Notes: generated by a model from the sequence alone, not told the origin. A stretch of DNA of 64,000 bases from Mycolicibacterium fluoranthenivorans (GCF_011758805.1 NZ_JAANOW010000001.1:2604001-2668000), one strand, 5' to 3'. Shown: positions 39,431 to 48,048, counted from the first letter of the stretch. Numbers and translations: made by a program.

Positions 39431-39678
39431 GGCCCGGGTCCGTCGGTGCCGCTGCCCATCAGCTTCAACCCGTCCAGTGCGGTGTGCGCACCTGCGGAGT
39501 CGGTCTTCTCGACCACGAAGCCCATGTGGATGATGACCCAGTCGCCGGGGTCGAACGTCTCCTCGGGCAGCATGCCGACGTTCACCTTGCGCGGTTCGCC
39601 TGCCACCTCGACGAGCGCGAGCTGATCGCCGTAGCCGTCGAGCATCCGGATCATCCGCCCCGGTATCCCCAGACACAT
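39427..39678 (-). CDS. Second HypC/HupF-type chaperone
   Basis: An 83-residue HypC-family protein beginning MCLGIPGRMI, with the N-terminal Cys2 and a C-terminal GFVVEK strand. A paralogue of the longer HypC lies 2.3 kb downstream. Actinobacterial uptake-hydrogenase loci often have two HypC-like proteins, one possibly specific to the large-subunit precursor or protecting it in oxygen (as proposed for HupF). Which does what here is inference. Confidence 0.88.
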   Translation of the reverse strand: MCLGIPGRMIRMLDGYGDQLALVEVAGEPRKVNVGMLPEETFDPGDWVIIHMGFVVEKTDSAGAHTALDGLKLMGSGTDGPGP

Positions 39679-39681
39679 GAT

Positions 39682-40179
39682 TCAGCCCTCCCGCGCCGGG
39701 ACGCGGGCCAGCAGGTCTGCGATGACACGGTCGACGGCGCTGACCGCACCCGGGATGGCGGCCGCCACCGGGCCGGACAGGCCGATGCCGTCCTCGACAC
39801 TGCCGGTCTCGCAGCCGATGACGACGGTGTGCGGTGGCGTACCGCCGAGTGCTTCCAGGCTGGCGAACACCGTGGCAGGATCCATCGCGTGCGCGTCCAG
39901 ACCTGTTGTGGCCACCTGTGATTCGTGGTCGGTCTCGAAGATGTGCACGGTGCCCGGTTCGCCCCGGCAGGGGAGGGCGTCGACGAGCACCAGCGCGTCC
40001 CATCCATCGAGCAGGTCGTAGGCCAGGTGCACACCTCGAATGCCGTAGTCGACCAGGTGAACGCCCGGCTGCGCCGGATGGGCCTGACGCAGTACCTCGG
40101 GGCCGAAACCGTCGTCTCCGAGGAAGATGTTGCCGATCCCGGCTACCAGAATTCTTGGCGTGATCGCCGCCTCCGTCAC
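39682..40179 (-). CDS. [NiFe]-hydrogenase maturation endopeptidase (HyaD/HupD family)
   Basis: A 165-residue protease that clips the large-subunit C-terminus after nickel insertion. ILVAGIGNIFLGDDGFG carries the first nickel-sensing acid, VHLVDYGIRG the second acidic residue, and LVLVDALPCRGEPG and GLDAHAMDPA complete the fold. Its expected substrate is the HhyL tail after DPCLPCGVH. The GTG start overlaps the stop of the small membrane peptide upstream (GTGA). Confidence 0.88.
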   Translation of the reverse strand: MTEAAITPRILVAGIGNIFLGDDGFGPEVLRQAHPAQPGVHLVDYGIRGVHLAYDLLDGWDALVLVDALPCRGEPGTVHIFETDHESQVATTGLDAHAMDPATVFASLEALGGTPPHTVVIGCETGSVEDGIGLSGPVAAAIPGAVSAVDRVIADLLARVPAREG

Positions 40180-40295
40180 ATCCGGCGCATGCGCAGGTAG
40201 CGCCGCGCATCCGGGATGGAGCGCAATCCGAGGACCACTCCGGCCACCACCACCACGACGGCGACCGTCACGGCCACCCAACCCACTACTTCCAT
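40176..40295 (-). CDS. 39-residue single-helix membrane peptide (DUF6893-like)
   Basis: A complete small gene in the hydrogenase operon. It reads MEVVGWVAVTVAVVVVVAGV and so on: one transmembrane helix, then a short basic tail (RSIPDARRYLRMRRM). Its start overlaps the end of the upstream gene by 10 bp, and its TGA overlaps the GTG of the endopeptidase gene, so it is embedded in a chain of translationally coupled genes. I associate it with the DUF6893 small-protein family. It might anchor the soluble hydrogenase or its partners to the membrane (inference). Confidence 0.7.
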   Translation of the reverse strand: MEVVGWVAVTVAVVVVVAGVVLGLRSIPDARRYLRMRRM

Positions 40296-41656
40296 TTCGG
40301 CTTCCCTTCGATCATCGGTTCGACACTCGGCGGTTCGACACTCAGTGGTTCGACCTCGTCGGGTGCGAAGTAGAGATGGCGGCCGTACCAGTCGTGCAGG
40401 TCGGCGCCGGGGTCGTCCTCGATGACGACGCCGATCTGCCGGTCACCGTCGACGGTCTCGTGCACGGAGGTGACCCGCGCGATCTTGCCGGCGAAGAAGA
40501 TGTCCTGTGCGTCGGCCCGCCGTGCGGGCCGCAGCCGGACTCGGCTGTCGCGGCTCACCCGCACCCCGCCGACCAGGACTGCGTCGATCTCGGGGTCGAC
40601 GGCGTTGTCCGCCAGCGGATCCCACCAGTCGACCCCGTCCGGGATCTCCGGTATCAGTCCCGGTGCGGTGGCGCCACCGCGCGGATCGCGCAGGACACCG
40701 TGCAGGTTCAGCAGCGCCTCCGGTGACATCGCTTCGCAGCGGTCGATGATCTGCGCGGCCAGCGGATCGGTGGCCCGGGCCTGGGCCTTCTCGTCATCGG
40801 TCATCGTCATCACCCGCAGCGTGAGGATCTCGTCGATCTCGGTCGAGTCGTAGAGTGCTCCTTCGCTCTGTTCGGCGATCTCGGGGTGGTCGTAGAGGAT
40901 GATCGGCGAGACCAGCATCACGGAGGTGTCGCCGGGCGGGCCCGCCAGCACGGGAAAACACCGGTACTGCCGGCAGCGGCCGACTGCGTCGAGAGCCGAT
41001 GCCGGCGGCTCCAGCAGTGACACGAAATCGCCGCCGCTCACCCGGGCGATGAGGTGCGTACCGATCAACGAGGCCGCGATCGCGGTGTCCTTGTCCGCCG
41101 GTGGCGGGCCGATATTGCGCAGGGACAGACTGATTCGTCGTAGCCCGTCATCGGTTTCGGTACGCACGGTAAGCTCCGCGTGAAGCTCCGCGCGGGTGCG
41201 CACCAACCGGCCGCCGTCGATCTGTTCGGTGTCACAGCCGGCGGGGACGACCACCGGGAAGGTCTGCGGGACGGCCAGTGCGGATCGGTCCAACGGCCCG
41301 AACGACCGTTCGCATTCGACCGCTTCATCCCAGGTCAGCCACGATCGAGCGGCCGCGGTGAGTTCGGCGACGGGTTCGAATCCGACGCCGGCTCGACGTT
41401 GCACCGCACGGTGCTGCAACTGCAGGAACCGCACGGTGACCGTGAGCGCGACATCGGGTCCGGGTGCCAGGAGCACCTGGGCCGACAACGTGTCGTCCTC
41501 GCCGATGCTCCGTTCGGCCGCCCGCGCCGGGCCGAGCACGCCGAACTGCCAGCGGGACTGGTTCTTACCCGAGGTCGCCCGGTACGGGTAGAGCAGGTAG
41601 CCCTCGTAGAGCACTGCATCGGCGACGGCTCTGACCCGATCTGCCGCGGTGCTCAT
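40286..41656 (-). CDS. Uncharacterised hydrogenase-cluster protein, 456 aa
   Basis: The start is MSTAADRVRAVADAVLYEGYLLYPYRATSGKNQSRW. A long beta-rich body contains paired sub-sequences and no membrane segment. The C-terminal region has HGVLRDPRGG, then VGGVRVSRDSRVRLRPARRADAQDIFFAGKIARV, resembling a small beta-barrel. The final residues are acidic and Pro-rich repeats (VEPLSVEPPSVEPMIEG). I recognise it only as a conserved neighbour of group 1h hydrogenases. It overlaps genes on both sides, consistent with an operon and stoichiometric expression. Confidence 0.65.
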   Translation of the reverse strand: MSTAADRVRAVADAVLYEGYLLYPYRATSGKNQSRWQFGVLGPARAAERSIGEDDTLSAQVLLAPGPDVALTVTVRFLQLQHRAVQRRAGVGFEPVAELTAAARSWLTWDEAVECERSFGPLDRSALAVPQTFPVVVPAGCDTEQIDGGRLVRTRAELHAELTVRTETDDGLRRISLSLRNIGPPPADKDTAIAASLIGTHLIARVSGGDFVSLLEPPASALDAVGRCRQYRCFPVLAGPPGDTSVMLVSPIILYDHPEIAEQSEGALYDSTEIDEILTLRVMTMTDDEKAQARATDPLAAQIIDRCEAMSPEALLNLHGVLRDPRGGATAPGLIPEIPDGVDWWDPLADNAVDPEIDAVLVGGVRVSRDSRVRLRPARRADAQDIFFAGKIARVTSVHETVDGDRQIGVVIEDDPGADLHDWYGRHLYFAPDEVEPLSVEPPSVEPMIEGKPKWK

Positions 41657-42294
41657 CGGGCGTCCTGCACGGCGGTTTCCAGCAGCGCGGTGATGGCGGC
41701 GTCCAGCCCCAGCATGCCGTGCGCGGATTTGTAGGTGACCAGTGCCTTGATGGTGTCATGGTCCAACCGCACCCAGCCGGTGTTCGGGAAGTGCAGATCG
41801 ATGAGCTCACGCCACACCGAGACCGGCATATCGTAGTGGTCCTCGCGGTCCCACGGGATCTGGTGGACGGCGAAGTTGTGGTGGCCCTTGGTGAATACCG
41901 TGCCGCTGAACAGGAATTGCAAAGGGATGACGTCGTCCCGCAGGGCATGGAGGTACTTGGCCGCGGTGACCTCGAGATCGTAGGTGCACACCAGGGGCAG
42001 TTCGATCTGCGTGGTGCCGGAGAACCCCGGCACCATCGCGGTGGTGTGTTGCCACAAGAAGCTGTGTTGGGTGGAACTCCACCGGTCTCGGGTGCCGAAC
42101 AGGTCGAGCAGGCCGGCCGCCTCGTCGTCGGTATAGCCACGGCGCAGCGGTTCGACACGCACCTGACAGCGCAGCGCGATGGCGTGCACGGGTTCGTCGC
42201 CGACGGCGGCGATCCCGATTCGCGCGGTGAGCAGCGGTGTCACCGCGTACGGCTCGGGAGCCACCGCCAGCACCGCGAACGTCATATCGCTCAC
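41653..42294 (-). CDS. DUF6084-like hydrogenase-cluster protein
   Basis: A 213-residue soluble protein from the GTG that overlaps the upstream stop (GTGA). It is beta-rich, with RCQVRVEPLRRGY, LWQHTTAMVPGFSG, LPLVCTYDLEVTAAKYLHAL, IPWDREDHYDMPVSVWRELIDLHFPN and a helical C-terminus. The function is unknown; I match it from memory to DUF6084, found in actinobacterial hydrogenase operons. It may be an assembly or electron-transfer accessory of Hhy (inference from context). Confidence 0.65.
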   Translation of the reverse strand: MSDMTFAVLAVAPEPYAVTPLLTARIGIAAVGDEPVHAIALRCQVRVEPLRRGYTDDEAAGLLDLFGTRDRWSSTQHSFLWQHTTAMVPGFSGTTQIELPLVCTYDLEVTAAKYLHALRDDVIPLQFLFSGTVFTKGHHNFAVHQIPWDREDHYDMPVSVWRELIDLHFPNTGWVRLDHDTIKALVTYKSAHGMLGLDAAITALLETAVQDAR

Positions 42295-42923
42295 CGCAGG
42301 ACCACCTTGCTGCGTGCGGCGACGTGAGCGAAGAACTCGTCGACGAACCGGCGCACCTGTTGGCCGCCGTCGAAGCCGTGCCACAGCATGCGCAGCCGGC
42401 CCACGAACTCGTAGCAGGCATCGATCGGCACCAGATAGCTCTCCAGCGGCATCACGGATTCGTCGGGTACCCGCAGGATGAGTGCCTCGGTGTCCTCGGC
42501 AAGCAAGTCGACCCGCGGGTCCGCGGTGCGGATCTGATCCCAGATCGTCAGGTCCAGCTCGGACTCGGTCGCTCCCGCCGGACCCGGATAGAACGCCACC
42601 GTGCGCTGGAGCGCGGAATTGTCGAAGAAGAACGCCAATCCCACCGGGATCTGGAGCAGTTCCCACTCGCGGCGTCCGAGCGCGAAGTCGGGGAAGGCCA
42701 GATACCGGTCCGGCACCGCGCGGTAGCGCAGCGCCGCGGAGGTGTCGGTGAACAGCAGATAGCAGCCCCGGCAGACGCACATCAGTTGCCGGCCTTCGAT
42801 ATCGACCACGTGCTGGTGTTCGCCGGCGATCTGCTCGGAGCACATCTCGCAGCGTTCACCCGCCGGGACGGGCTCGGCACGGTTGGACCGGATCCGCGCC
42901 AGCACATCGTAGGCGCCGGTCAT
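42291..42923 (-). CDS. DUF5947-like protein with four-cysteine metal site
   Basis: A 210-residue protein. CEMC (about residue 25) and CVCRGC (about residue 50) form a likely zinc or Fe-S site separated by HQHVVDIEGRQLM. A large alpha/beta domain follows with YLAFPDFALGRREWELLQIPVGLAFF. Its role is unknown; it lies directly downstream of hhyE and overlaps it by 4 bp. Being metal-binding and next to HhyE, it could help insert a cluster or pass electrons (inference). Confidence 0.65.
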   Translation of the reverse strand: MTGAYDVLARIRSNRAEPVPAGERCEMCSEQIAGEHQHVVDIEGRQLMCVCRGCYLLFTDTSAALRYRAVPDRYLAFPDFALGRREWELLQIPVGLAFFFDNSALQRTVAFYPGPAGATESELDLTIWDQIRTADPRVDLLAEDTEALILRVPDESVMPLESYLVPIDACYEFVGRLRMLWHGFDGGQQVRRFVDEFFAHVAARSKVVLR

Positions 42924-43867
42924 GAGACACCCGCGGCGATGGACAGCACGCCGTCGCGCACCAGCACCGGCATCGGTTCGAGATGAATGGTGGCGCTGTC
43001 GGTCCCGTCGATACACGCCCCGGCACGGACGACGTCGAAATGCGCGTGGCAACGCGGACAGCGCAGCACCGGGTCGGGGGACGCCATCCGCCGGTGTAGT
43101 GCCGCACCGGCCAGGGAACCGCCGCAGTTCCCGCACCGGTCCCGGTAGGCGAACACGTCGTCGCGGACCCGGCAGGCCAGCACCGTGGCGTCGGACACCC
43201 GGAATCCACCCACCTCGCCGTCGCCGAGGTCGGCGAGTTCCGGCACGGGATGCCAGACGGCCTGGGCGTGCGCCGCGTGGTGGCTGTCGCGGTGGACTCG
43301 GCTGAGCAGCGATTGCGCCGGGATGACACCGGTGGTCGGTGCGCTCTCGGCGGGCACCACCTCGATGGCCGTGACCTCCGGGGCCGCGGCATGGATGGCG
43401 TCCTCGACGGCGAGTTCCAGTGTCACGGCCGAGGATGGGCAGGTCTTGCAACTACCCGCGAACTGCAGGCGGACCTCGGCGCCGCCGGGTGTGTCGGTGA
43501 CGCCGAGCAGGGTGACGTCGCCGCCGTGCGAGCCGAGATAGGGCCGGACCTTGTCGAGGGCGTCCTCGATACGCCGCGTCATATCGTGGGGATGAAGACC
43601 ATGGACCAACAGCAGGCTGGCGATCAGATCGTCGGCGGCGAACTCTTCGGTGAGTGCGGAATGCGTGGTGCCGGTCAGCCGGATGATCCGGTGCAGCGCA
43701 GCCCCGTACAGGTCGGTGATCTCACCTGCCAGCCGCTCGGCGCGTTCGCGCGCCACGGGCCCGCCCGTCGCGCTGGCGTCGAGCAGGGTCTGTATCCGAT
43801 CGCCCGCCGTGCGCCAATAGGCGTCGTCCTGGGTTTCCTCGGGCGCTGACAATCCAGGCGGGCCCAT
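42920..43867 (-). CDS. hhyE: Hydrogenase-associated NifU-domain / Rieske-like iron-sulfur protein HhyE
   Basis: A 315-residue fusion. After a helical N-terminus, residues about 95-165 form a NifU C-terminal-like domain with the CxxC pair in AGSCKTCPSSAV. Residues about 215-300 resemble a Rieske ferredoxin, but the ligands read CGNC and CPRCHAH instead of the usual CxH and CxxH, so the cluster may be held by Cys only or be different. In M. smegmatis the HhyE protein is reported to be needed for Hhy electron output. It starts 4 bp after hhyL on the same strand. Confidence 0.8.
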   Translation of the reverse strand: MGPPGLSAPEETQDDAYWRTAGDRIQTLLDASATGGPVARERAERLAGEITDLYGAALHRIIRLTGTTHSALTEEFAADDLIASLLLVHGLHPHDMTRRIEDALDKVRPYLGSHGGDVTLLGVTDTPGGAEVRLQFAGSCKTCPSSAVTLELAVEDAIHAAAPEVTAIEVVPAESAPTTGVIPAQSLLSRVHRDSHHAAHAQAVWHPVPELADLGDGEVGGFRVSDATVLACRVRDDVFAYRDRCGNCGGSLAGAALHRRMASPDPVLRCPRCHAHFDVVRAGACIDGTDSATIHLEPMPVLVRDGVLSIAAGVS

Positions 43868-43870
43868 AGG

Positions 43871-45667
43871 CTATTCCCCGGTGACGGACTGGGTGGGCGA
43901 GTGCAGCTTGTCCAGCGTCTTCCCGTCACCCAGATACATGTGCACCCCGCAGGGCAGGCAGGGATCGAAACTTCGGACCGTGCGCATGATGTCGATACCC
44001 TTGAAGTTCTCCCGGTCGTTCTCCTCGAAGATCGGTTGTCCCTGCACCGCATCCTCATAGGGCCCCGGGGTGCCGTAACTGTCCCGGGGGTTGGCGTTCC
44101 ATGGAGTCGGCGGGTACGGGTGGTAGTTGGCGATCTTGCCGTCCCGGATCACCATGTGGTGGCTCAGCACACCCCGGACGGCCTCGGTGAACCCACAGCC
44201 GATCGCTTCGTCGGGAACATCGAAGCGCTCCCAGGTCTTGGTGCGGCCGGCGCGGATCTCGACGAGTGCCTTCTCCGCGAAATGCAGTGCGCACGCCGCC
44301 GCATAGGCCTGGAAGTAGGTGCGGGCACGGTTGCGTTCGAGGGTGTTGCTGCCGTGCACGGGGATCTTCCACTCCAGTTCGACCGGCCCCTTCAGGATGG
44401 TCTTGGGCAGGTTGATCTGCACGCTGTGCCCGGTCGACTTCACGTAGCCGATATCGACGAGCCCGGCCAGCGCGGTAGACCAGAGCCGGGCCAGTGGACC
44501 ACCGCCGGTGTCCAGTGCGAGGTGGTCCTTGCCGTCGAACCAGCGCGGCGACATCACCCAGCTGTACTTGTCGTCCATATCCCGCTTCTGCGGGTGCGGG
44601 TTGGTGTGCTGGTTCCACGGGTGCCGCCGGTCCACCGGATTACCCAGGGGATCGTTGCGTACGAAGGTCTCCTGGTCGGTCCAGTCGTCGTAGTACGAAC
44701 TGCCCAACAGGATCCGGATTCCGAGATTGATGTCCACCAGCGAGTGCGTGACCAGCTTGCCGTCCACCACCACACCGGGGGTCACGAACATCGCGTCGCC
44801 CCAGCGCTCCATGTCCTTGTACGCGAAGTTGCACACCTCGGGATCCTGGAAGGAGCCCCAGCAGCCGAGCAGCGTGCGGCGCAGCCCGACCCGTTCGTAG
44901 CCGGGTAGCGCTTCGTAGAAGAAGTCGAACAGGTCGTCGTGCATGGGGACGACTTTCTTCATGAACTCGACATAGCGCATCAGCCGGGTCATGTAGTCGG
45001 TCATCAGCTGGATGGTGGCGACGGTGCCGACGCCGCCGGGGTACAGCGTGGACGGATGCACGTGCCGGCCTTCCATCAGGCAGAACATCTCCCGCGTCCA
45101 GCGACTGACCTGCAGGGCCTCCCGGTAGAACTCGCCGGTGAACGGATTGAGCGAGCGCATGATGTCGGCGATGGTCCGGTATCCGTGCTCCGGCGCGTGC
45201 GGAGCGGCGGTGTTCTCGGCCTTGGCCAGCACACTCGGATTGGTCTCGGCGACCATCTTCTCGCAGTAGTCGACGCCGACCAGGTTCTCCTGAAAGATGT
45301 TGTGGTCGAACATGTACTCGGCGGCCTCACCGAGATTGACGATCCACTCGCCCAGATGCGGCGGTTTCACGCCATAGGCCATGTTCTGCGCATAGCAGGA
45401 GCAGGTGGCGTGGTTGTCACCGCAGATCCCGCAGATGCGGCTGGTGATGAAGTGCGCGTCGCGCGGATCTTTGCCCTTCATGAAGATCGAGTAGCCGCGG
45501 AAGATCGACGACGTGCTGTGGCATTCCACCACCTCGCGGTTCTCGAAGTCGATCTTGGTGTAGATGCCGAGGCTGCCGACGATCCGGGTGATCGGATCCC
45601 AGGCCATCTCCACCAGTTGGCCGGGCTCGCGCTTCACCTCTGAGGGCTCCGGAATGATCGTTGTCAT
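43871..45667 (-). CDS. hhyL: Group 1h [NiFe]-hydrogenase large subunit HhyL
   Basis: A 598-residue catalytic subunit oxidising H2. The first nickel motif is SRICGICGDNHATCSC and the second DPCLPCGVH, so all four Cys ligands are present. The 22 residues after that His (MYLGDGKTLDKLHSPTQSVTGE) are the expected cleaved C-terminal extension, matching the endopeptidase in the cluster. Sequence type and neighbours point to the actinobacterial high-affinity group 1h enzyme that scavenges atmospheric H2 during starvation. Confidence 0.95.
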   Translation of the reverse strand: MTTIIPEPSEVKREPGQLVEMAWDPITRIVGSLGIYTKIDFENREVVECHSTSSIFRGYSIFMKGKDPRDAHFITSRICGICGDNHATCSCYAQNMAYGVKPPHLGEWIVNLGEAAEYMFDHNIFQENLVGVDYCEKMVAETNPSVLAKAENTAAPHAPEHGYRTIADIMRSLNPFTGEFYREALQVSRWTREMFCLMEGRHVHPSTLYPGGVGTVATIQLMTDYMTRLMRYVEFMKKVVPMHDDLFDFFYEALPGYERVGLRRTLLGCWGSFQDPEVCNFAYKDMERWGDAMFVTPGVVVDGKLVTHSLVDINLGIRILLGSSYYDDWTDQETFVRNDPLGNPVDRRHPWNQHTNPHPQKRDMDDKYSWVMSPRWFDGKDHLALDTGGGPLARLWSTALAGLVDIGYVKSTGHSVQINLPKTILKGPVELEWKIPVHGSNTLERNRARTYFQAYAAACALHFAEKALVEIRAGRTKTWERFDVPDEAIGCGFTEAVRGVLSHHMVIRDGKIANYHPYPPTPWNANPRDSYGTPGPYEDAVQGQPIFEENDRENFKGIDIMRTVRSFDPCLPCGVHMYLGDGKTLDKLHSPTQSVTGE

Positions 45668-45729
45668 GGACTTCGCTCCCTCGATGAACCTCTTCGCAGT
45701 GACGGATGCCGAGCCGCAGCCGTGCGCAG

Positions 45730-46785
45730 TCACCAGGTGCGGGTGGCACCCGATTCGAGCGTGGTGCCCCGGTGCCGCCAGCGTGGTTCCTGGTCCACGG
45801 TGTGTCCGGTGATGTGCCGCAGGCTGCGGATGACCGAGCCGTACAGGCCCGACGCCGCGGTGGACACCTTGCCGCCCGGCGGCTCGTCCATGAAGGGCAT
45901 GAACTTGTCCGGGAACCCCGGCATGGTGCAGCCGATACAGATACCACCCACATTCGGGCAGCCACCGATCCCGTTGATCCAGCCCCGTTTCGGTACGTTG
46001 CACTTCACGACCGGACCCCAACAGCCAAGTTTGACAATGCATTTGGGCGAACCGTACGCATGGGCGAAATCGCCCTGTTCGTAGTATCCGGCCCGATCAC
46101 AACCCTCGTGCACAGTCGCTCCGAACAGCCACGTCGGCCGCAACGCCTCGTCCAGGGGGATCATCGGTGCTTGATCGGTCGCCATGTACAACAGGTACGT
46201 GAGCGTCTCGGACAGGTTGTCGGGATGGATCGGGCAGCCCGGAACGCAGACGATGGGGATACCCGCCTTGCTCTTCCAATCCCAGCCGAGGTAGTCGGGC
46301 ACACCCATCGCGCCGGTCGGGTTTCCGGCCATCGCATGGATGCCGCCGTAGGTCGCACAGGTACCCACGGCCACCACCGCGGTTGCCTTGGGAGCCAACC
46401 GATCCAGCCATTCGCTGGTCGTCATCGGTTGTCCGGTGGCGGGGTCGTTGCCGAACCCGCACCAGTAGCCGTCGTCGTGCAACTGCTCGTTGGGTATCGA
46501 CCCCTCGACGACCAGCACGAACGGCTCCAATTCGCCGCGGTCGGCCCGGAAGAACCACTCGAGGAAGTCGTCGGCGCCGCCGGTCGGGCCGCATTCGAAG
46601 TCGATCAGCGGCCAGTGCACGGCGATCTTGGGCAGGCCGGGAAGGGCACCGAGCGCGATCTCCTCGATGCTGGGCTGGGTGGCGGCAGTCAACGCCACGG
46701 AATCGCCATCACAACTCAGACCGGCGTTGATCCAGAGCACGTGGATCAACGTCTCTTCTGCTTTGACTGCTGCCGAAGTGGGCAT
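45730..46785 (-). CDS. hhyS: Group 1h [NiFe]-hydrogenase small subunit HhyS
   Basis: A 351-residue electron-transfer subunit. The N-terminal motif GLSCDGDSVAL has Asp where standard hydrogenases have Cys near the active-site-proximal cluster, a hallmark of oxygen-insensitive group 1h enzymes with a 3Cys-1Asp ligand set. VGTCATYGG, CVPGCPIHPDNL, HEGCDRAGYYEQGDF, CIVKLGCWGP and CPNVGGICIGCTMPGFPD supply the remaining cluster ligands. No twin-arginine signal is visible, so the enzyme should stay on the cytosolic side. A 62-bp gap separates it from hhyL. Confidence 0.94.
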   Translation of the reverse strand: MPTSAAVKAEETLIHVLWINAGLSCDGDSVALTAATQPSIEEIALGALPGLPKIAVHWPLIDFECGPTGGADDFLEWFFRADRGELEPFVLVVEGSIPNEQLHDDGYWCGFGNDPATGQPMTTSEWLDRLAPKATAVVAVGTCATYGGIHAMAGNPTGAMGVPDYLGWDWKSKAGIPIVCVPGCPIHPDNLSETLTYLLYMATDQAPMIPLDEALRPTWLFGATVHEGCDRAGYYEQGDFAHAYGSPKCIVKLGCWGPVVKCNVPKRGWINGIGGCPNVGGICIGCTMPGFPDKFMPFMDEPPGGKVSTAASGLYGSVIRSLRHITGHTVDQEPRWRHRGTTLESGATRTW

Positions 46786-46901
46786 AGCGCAGTTCTTTCC
46801 GGGACGGGCTGGGCCCCTGCGTCGATCTTCCCGGGGATGAGCTGGATCCCCGCCGCCGCAGGAGTCGACGTTCGGCCCGTTGTGCGGCGCTGTTACTCGG
46901 T
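46786..46901 (-). promoter_or_regulatory. Gap between hypB and hhyS, possible internal promoter
   Basis: This is the longest non-coding gap inside the hydrogenase block. A GGAAAG ribosome binding site precedes hhyS. A small stem (CTCGG-AGTAAA-CCGAG, minus strand) overlaps the hypB stop. I see no clear -10/-35 pair, so independent transcription of hhySL is only possible. Confidence 0.3.
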
Positions 46902-47717
46902 TTACTCCGAGGGGTTGGCCTTGTCAATGGACCGGATGGACCCAGACCTCCGTTCGACCAAAGCATCAGGGCCGGAGTCGATCCAGTCGTACCAGGCGGT
47001 CATGCCCTGGCCCGTCGCCGCCGACAGCAGCAGGACGTCCGCAGTCGGGTTCACCGAGCGCACCGCGTGTCCGAAGGCGTCGAGATCGAAGTCCACGTAG
47101 GGGAGCAGATCGACCTTGTTGACGACGATCAATCCCGCCGCCGCGAACATGTGCGGATACTTCAGCGGCTTGTCCGCACCTTCGGTGACCGAGATGACGA
47201 CCACCATCGCGCGCTCGCCCAGGTCGAACAGCGCCGGGCAGACCAGATTGCCGACGTTCTCGATGAACAACAGTGAATTCGGCTCAGGGGCCAGGGTATT
47301 CAATGCGCTCTCGATCATCTGCGCATCGAGATGACAGCCCGCTCCGGTATTCACCTGCACGGCCCGCGCTCCGGCGGCCCGGATGCGTTCGGCATCGAGC
47401 AGGGTTTCCTGATCGCCTTCGATGACCGCGACGGTGCGCTGCGGGGCCAACCCGCCGATGGTGCGTTCGAGAAGGGTGGTCTTGCCGGCCCCCGGTGAAC
47501 TGGTGATGTTGAGGGCCAGGATATTTTGCTCCGCCAGCCGGGCCCGATTCAGTTGCGCGATGTGGTCGTTCTTCGCGAGAACCTTCTGTTCCAGCGAGAT
47601 GGTCTCGGTACGAGAGTGGCTGTGCGGATGGTCGTGGGAATGCGAATGGTCGTGCGAGTGGTGTCCGGGCAGGGTGATGGTTGCCGCGTCCTCGCCGCAG
47701 CCGCAGGTGGCGCACAT
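46902..47717 (-). CDS. hypB: Hydrogenase nickel-incorporation GTPase HypB
   Basis: A 271-residue metallochaperone that, with HypA, loads nickel into HhyL. The N-terminal MCATCGCG is the high-affinity nickel CxxCxC-type motif, followed by a His-rich stretch ([18 protein letters not shown]) that stores metal. The GTPase has P-loop [15 protein letters not shown], the metal switch [11 protein letters not shown] and the guanine motif NKVD. It is downstream of hypA with essentially no gap. Confidence 0.96.
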   Translation of the reverse strand: MCATCGCGEDAATITLPGHHSHDHSHSHDHPHSHSRTETISLEQKVLAKNDHIAQLNRARLAEQNILALNITSSPGAGKTTLLERTIGGLAPQRTVAVIEGDQETLLDAERIRAAGARAVQVNTGAGCHLDAQMIESALNTLAPEPNSLLFIENVGNLVCPALFDLGERAMVVVISVTEGADKPLKYPHMFAAAGLIVVNKVDLLPYVDFDLDAFGHAVRSVNPTADVLLLSAATGQGMTAWYDWIDSGPDALVERRSGSIRSIDKANPSE

Positions 47718-47718
47718 C

Positions 47719-48048
47719 TCAGCTCACTTCCATCGAGAGGATCCTGAGTTCTCGGCCGGTGAGTACCTCGACGTCGGCGCTGCCGCAGCGGCACAGCAGG
47801 ATCGGGTCGGTCACCGCGAAGCGTGCGCCGCATCCTCGGCAGTGGGCCCAGCCGGGTGGGATGTCCAGGTCCAGCCGTGCGCCGTCGGCGACGGTCCCCG
47901 CGGCGGCCAGGTCGAAACAGAACCGCATCGCGTCGGGTACCACCGCGCACAGTGCGCCGATCTCGACCCTGACGCTGTGCACCCGGCGCCCCGCGGCATG
48001 CTCGCATACCGCATCGACGACGCTCTGGGTGATGGACAACTCGTGCAC
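47719..48048 (-). CDS. hypA: Hydrogenase nickel-insertion protein HypA
   Basis: A 109-residue HypA. Starting at GTG, it reads [13 protein letters not shown], the conserved nickel-binding N-terminus (MHE). The zinc loop uses CRGCGARF and CRCG. It hands nickel to the large-subunit precursor with HypB. A reading frame 99 nt longer is open but would extend beyond the invariant MHE start. It is the first gene of the hydrogenase block and is divergent from recA. Confidence 0.94.
   Translation of the reverse strand: MHELSITQSVVDAVCEHAAGRRVHSVRVEIGALCAVVPDAMRFCFDLAAAGTVADGARLDLDIPPGWAHCRGCGARFAVTDPILLCRCGSADVEVLTGRELRILSMEVS

Noticed and set aside
37136..40210. HypF as a 1024-residue protein
   Set aside because: The extra N-terminal part is an out-of-frame reading of the second hypC and endopeptidase genes. 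The internal ATG gives the standard acylphosphatase start.
45730..46785. Exported (Tat) hydrogenase
   Set aside because: The small subunit lacks an N-terminal twin-arginine signal.
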